From JBGCDD01 sp045105075 (GTDB lineage: Bacteria > Pseudomonadota > Alphaproteobacteria > Rhodobacterales > Rhodobacteraceae), in assembly GCA_045105075.1 (NCBI GenBank), contig JBGCDD010000012.1, positions 1 to 58,386 of the forward strand: DNA of 58,386 nt, in the 5' to 3' direction. This document shows, in pieces, positions 55,169-58,386 of this stretch (the stretch's first letter is position 1; each line of letters starts with the position of its first letter). The translations under genes were made by a program, and so were the position numbers. Under the pieces are notes generated by a model. The model was not told where the DNA came from, did no database searches, and saw only the letters and a list, made by a program, of their open reading frames with translations.

Positions 55169-56116
55169 ATGGGTGAAAACCCCCTCATCAGTATCGTAAC
55201 GCCCGTCTATGGATGTCGCGACTGTGTCGAAGCGCTTACCGATGAGGTGCGCAAAGCGTTTGAAGACACGGATCTGGATTGGGAACTGATCCTCGTCGAT
55301 GATCGCAGCCCAGACAAACCATGGAGCATGATCCAAAAGTTGGCCGCCGAAGACCAGCGTGTGTTGGGCGTGCGGTTGTCCAAGAACCACGGTCAGCACC
55401 TTGCGATTTGGGCCGGGCTGGAACAGGCCAAGGGTGATTGGGTCGCGGTGATTGACTGCGATCTTCAGGATGACCCGACAATCATTCCAGCACTTTACGA
55501 AAAAGCGATGACCGAACCTGTCGATGCCGTTGTGGTGGACCGCGGAGAGTGGAAAGACACGTGGTTTCGCCGTTTTGCATCGCGCATGTTTTACAAGACC
55601 ATGGATGTTTTGGCCGGAATCCGGCTGAACAATAACGTCGGTAACTTCGGTCTTTACAGCCGCCGTATGGTCAAAACGCTTTTGACGTTTCAGGAAAAAG
55701 AGGTGTTTTTGCCTGTAATGGTAACCCTGACGGGCCTGCCTCGGGTGTCTTACAGCATGGATCGTGATGGCCGTCATGCCGGGCAAAGCGCGTACAGTCT
55801 CAAACGGTTGTTGCAGTTGGCCATTGCGATCATCATTCGATTTTCGGACCGTCCGCTCAAACTCAGCATCATTGCAGGCATGGTGTTCAGCACATTTTCT
55901 GCGGTTTTTTCGGTCCTTTTGCTGATCGCCTGGGCCACGGGCGCTTTCACGGTGCCTGGGTGGACCAGTTTGATCCTGTCGGTTTGGTTTCTGGCCGGCC
56001 TGATCCTTGCGGTGTTGGGAATTCACGGATTTTACATGGGCCGCATCTTTGCCGAGGTGAAAAACCGTCCCCGAATTATGGTTGAAACAACCACAGAACC
56101 GGACGCACCCACATGA
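55169..56116 (+). CDS. GtrB/DPM1-like glycosyltransferase family 2
   Basis: 315 residues, with AGGATCGCAGGT upstream. N-terminal GT-A domain with S-I-V-T-P-V-Y-G, I-L-V-D-D-R-S-P-D and V-I-D-C-D-L-Q-D-D-P, the dolichol-phosphate-mannose-synthase-like signature. Two C-terminal membrane helices (about 232-255 and 265-290) complete the GtrB/ArnC architecture. It transfers a sugar to undecaprenyl phosphate for flipping. Overlaps the GtrA-like gene by four bases. Confidence 0.93.
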   Translation: MGENPLISIVTPVYGCRDCVEALTDEVRKAFEDTDLDWELILVDDRSPDKPWSMIQKLAAEDQRVLGVRLSKNHGQHLAIWAGLEQAKGDWVAVIDCDLQDDPTIIPALYEKAMTEPVDAVVVDRGEWKDTWFRRFASRMFYKTMDVLAGIRLNNNVGNFGLYSRRMVKTLLTFQEKEVFLPVMVTLTGLPRVSYSMDRDGRHAGQSAYSLKRLLQLAIAIIIRFSDRPLKLSIIAGMVFSTFSAVFSVLLLIAWATGAFTVPGWTSLILSVWFLAGLILAVLGIHGFYMGRIFAEVKNRPRIMVETTTEPDAPT

Positions 56117-56493
56117 GCGAAGCGATCTCTGGTTCGCAACGCTTTGGCCGTTATGCCATTATCGGCGTTGCATCCAACTTGTCACTTTACTTGCTGTTTC
56201 TGGCATTGGTTTGGGTCGGGATAGGCGCAGTTGTGGCGTCAGGGATTTGTTACGTTTTGGGCGTAGCGATCAGTTACATTGGCAATCGGTTCTGGACGTT
56301 TAACAGTCAAAAGGGCCACAGCCACGATTTGCCACGTTTTCTGGCCGCCTATGGCGTTGGATTGCTGGTGACGCTGGTCTGTATGACCCTGCTGGTCGGC
56401 CCACTTGGCCCGGCAGTAGCGCAATTGGTGACCATCGTGATCTGTGCACTCAGCATCTTTTCCATGTTGCGCTTGCTGCGCTTTGGCGGCTGA
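56113..56493 (+). CDS. GtrA family membrane protein
   Basis: 126 residues and four membrane helices. F-G-R-Y-A-I-I-G-V-A-S-N-L, S-Y-I-G-N-R-F-W-T-F and the final R-L-L-R-F are typical of GtrA flippase-like proteins. It would move the undecaprenyl-phosphate-linked sugar made by the upstream GT2. Coupled by ATGA overlap to that gene. Confidence 0.93.
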   Translation: MSEAISGSQRFGRYAIIGVASNLSLYLLFLALVWVGIGAVVASGICYVLGVAISYIGNRFWTFNSQKGHSHDLPRFLAAYGVGLLVTLVCMTLLVGPLGPAVAQLVTIVICALSIFSMLRLLRFGG

Positions 56494-56587
56494 AGCGGGC
56501 GCGGTGTCTTCAAATGTCTCAGACTTTCCTTAAATCTGCTGTGTTTTCCGTCAAAACAAACGGCACACTCGTTATCCGGGAAGGCCG

Positions 56588-58386
56588 ATGAGCATGCAGT
56601 ACAGGCGGGAAATTGATGGATTGCGCGCCGTTGCGGTCGTGCCGGTTATTCTGTTTCACGCAGGTTTTCAGATTTTCAGCGGCGGTTTTGTCGGCGTTGA
56701 TGTTTTCTTTGTGATCAGTGGATATCTAATCACCACGATTTTGATCACCGAGCTGGCGCGCGGCGATTTTTCGATTGTGCGCTTTTACGAAAGGCGTGCT
56801 CGACGCATCTTGCCGGCTTTGGTGGTGGTTGTCCTCGCCTGTATTCCCTTTGCCTGGCTTTGGATGTTGCCCAGTCAGTTCGAAGATTTTGGCCAAAGTG
56901 TCGCTGCGGTCGGCGTGTTTTTGTCGAATGTGCTGTTTTGGGCGGAAGACGGTTACTTTAGCGCAGAGTCCGAGCTCAAGCCTTTGCTGCACACCTGGAG
57001 CCTTGCGGTTGAAGAGCAATACTACCTGATCTTCCCGCTCTTTTTGGCGGCGATTTGGCGTCTTGGACGCGCTTGGGTCATCGCGGTCACGCTGATTTTG
57101 GCACTGGCCAGCCTCGGCTTTAGCGAGTGGGCGTGGCGCAACCAGCCTTCGATGAATTTTTATCTGGCACCTTCACGAGCTTGGGAATTGTTGGCCGGAT
57201 CGTTGGCCGCGATGGTTTGCGCGCGTGCCATGCCGCGTCCGAACCAAGCCCTGAGCGCACTTGGGCTTTTGATGATCGTGGGCTCGATCTTGTTTTTGGA
57301 TGACACAGTACCATTCCCATCAGTTTATGCGTTGCTGCCGGTGGTTGGAGCCGTGTTGCTCATCCTGTTTTGTGACAGCCAAACGCTTGCGGGTCGGTTG
57401 TTGTCGACCCGCGGTTTTGTTGGTGTCGGTTTAATCAGCTACAGCGCCTATCTCTGGCATCAACCGCTGTTTGCTTTTGCGCGGATCCGCAGCGTTGGCC
57501 ACCCGTCTGATCTGTTGATGTTAGGGCTCGCAATTGGCGCGTTGGGGCTGGCTTGGCTCAGCTGGCGGTTCGTTGAACAGCCGTTTCGAAAACGCCCGAC
57601 CCCAGCGTTGGCCAGCCGGTTTCGGCTTTTCTTTGCCACCGGTTTGGTCACTATCGCCATGATCGGTTTTGGCGTGGTTGTGCACCGGGCGAATGGGTTT
57701 GACCAACGCGTTGAATTTGCCGCAATCGAAAAACGATTGTCGATCAATCCTGGGTTGGATTCCAGCTGTTCCGGCCAATTCACCTTGGCTGAAAGTTGTG
57801 CGACGGGGCCATCACCGTCCATCGTGGTTTGGGGCGACAGCTTTGCCATGCATCTTGGACAGGCGTTTTCAGCTAACAGCGCTCTGCCGTTCCGCCAGCA
57901 TACAATCACCGTCTGTGCACCTATTCTGGATATCTCTCTGATTAAAAAGGATTACCCTGAAAGCTGGGCGCAGACTTGTATGGTGTTCAACGATCAGGTT
58001 TTTGACTGGCTTGGCGGCGCAGACGAGGTTGAAATTGTGGTTCTGTCTTCGCTGTTTGGCATTTTGGGCAATGACATCCTGCAGCGTGATGAAACTGTGC
58101 GCGCGGCGGGTGACCAGATGGAATTCGTGACCCAGGCGTTAAAGTCCACGGTTGAGCGTTTGCGCGCTATTGGCAAGAGGGTGATCATCGTATCGCCGAC
58201 CCCGCAGACAGGCGAAAACATCGGGCGATGTCTGGCATCGGCACAAAAATTCGGAGTGCAAAATTCTGTCTGTGACTTTGAAAAATCCAGCCTTTCGGCT
58301 GAATCCCGCGCTACTTTTCAGTTGATGGAACGGATTTCTTCATTTGTTCCGGTTATGCGACTGGATGATATGATATGCAAAGAGGG
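56588..58386 (+). CDS. Acyltransferase (OafA/YrhL type) with C-terminal SGNH domain, cut by window end
   Basis: Open frame of 599 codons from the ATG at 56588 (GGAAGG upstream) to the window edge; no stop is reached, so it is partial at the 3' end. The acyltransferase_3 domain (about 1-370) starts Y-R-R-E-I-D-G-L-R-A-V-A-V, with F-H-A-G-F, V-D-V-F-F-V-I-S-G-Y-L and the H-T-W-S-L-A-V-E-E-Q-Y-Y segment and about ten membrane helices. After residue about 400 a periplasmic SGNH hydrolase-like domain begins (V-V-W-G-D-S-F-A-M-H with the nucleophile Ser). This layout is that of O-acetyltransferases of surface polysaccharides or peptidoglycan. Confidence 0.93.
   Translation, partial: MSMQYRREIDGLRAVAVVPVILFHAGFQIFSGGFVGVDVFFVISGYLITTILITELARGDFSIVRFYERRARRILPALVVVVLACIPFAWLWMLPSQFEDFGQSVAAVGVFLSNVLFWAEDGYFSAESELKPLLHTWSLAVEEQYYLIFPLFLAAIWRLGRAWVIAVTLILALASLGFSEWAWRNQPSMNFYLAPSRAWELLAGSLAAMVCARAMPRPNQALSALGLLMIVGSILFLDDTVPFPSVYALLPVVGAVLLILFCDSQTLAGRLLSTRGFVGVGLISYSAYLWHQPLFAFARIRSVGHPSDLLMLGLAIGALGLAWLSWRFVEQPFRKRPTPALASRFRLFFATGLVTIAMIGFGVVVHRANGFDQRVEFAAIEKRLSINPGLDSSCSGQFTLAESCATGPSPSIVVWGDSFAMHLGQAFSANSALPFRQHTITVCAPILDISLIKKDYPESWAQTCMVFNDQVFDWLGGADEVEIVVLSSLFGILGNDILQRDETVRAAGDQMEFVTQALKSTVERLRAIGKRVIIVSPTPQTGENIGRCLASAQKFGVQNSVCDFEKSSLSAESRATFQLMERISSFVPVMRLDDMICKE

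Noticed and set aside
1..58386. CRISPR arrays, tRNA or rRNA genes, riboswitches
   Set aside because: No regularly spaced direct repeats, tRNA cloverleaf with TTCGA arm, or rRNA-like stretch was seen on either strand by eye; a covariance-model scan was not possible.

Overview
The window looks like a chromosomal segment of a Roseobacter-group alphaproteobacterium (Rhodobacteraceae). This rests on the rpmH-rnpA-yidD block, the roseobacter-type transglutaminase/ATP-grasp locus, a VPLPA-CTERM exosortase of the XrtD type with a matching substrate, and a nitrate-assimilation layout typical of the family. Genus cannot be fixed from the sequence; the amount of gene decay would suit a pseudogene-rich lineage. 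I ran no database search, so family names come from motifs and recalled family sequences.

Layout. 0-4.8 kb: tail of a YHS protein, a YjbR/SseB/uracil-glycosylase-like operon, and a LysR regulator divergent from a cysteate sulfo-lyase/D-cysteine desulfhydrase-like gene. 4.8-11.66 kb: no intact gene. This stretch is an eroded nitrate-assimilation operon; pieces of nasS (or a second nrtA), nrtA, nrtC, a possible globin, nirB, nirD and nasA can still be read in order across many frameshifts and stops. 11.7-18.3 kb: transglutaminase, permuted ATP-grasp/alpha-E fusion, and transglutaminase-DUF2126 protein. 18.4-24.5 kb: rimO, then phosphomannomutase, kdsA, kpsE-like and kpsT-like genes (capsule export and Kdo supply). 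24.8-31.99 kb: DUF900 hydrolase, yidD, rnpA, rpmH, a TVP38 membrane protein overlapping a pyridine-nucleotide-disulfide oxidoreductase, a histidine kinase and a SPASM-type radical SAM protein. 32.2-33.3 kb: a decayed IS110-family transposase.

33.5-58.4 kb is a large surface-polysaccharide and protein-sorting island. The leftward block (45.6 down to 34.8 kb) runs from an initiating sugar-phosphate transferase and a TPR lipoprotein through an exosortase-EpsI fusion, NodB deacetylase, ATP-grasp protein, PHP protein, second deacetylase and a split PssD/PssE glycosyltransferase to a UDP-sugar dehydrogenase. The rightward block (46.3-50.4 kb) encodes an ExeA-like ATPase, a Wzz-like chain-length protein, a CpsD-like kinase and a GT2 enzyme. 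A VPLPA-CTERM protein and a rhomboid protease follow on the minus strand, then an FrhB-like protein translationally coupled to an exported protein of unknown function, a GT2/GtrA pair and an acyltransferase cut by the window end.

Reading the island as one machine is inference. The polymer would be started by the sugar transferase and elongated and sized by the Wzz/kinase/ATPase set. The exosortase would cleave VPLPA-CTERM proteins at their C-terminal anchor and may couple them to the exported polymer.
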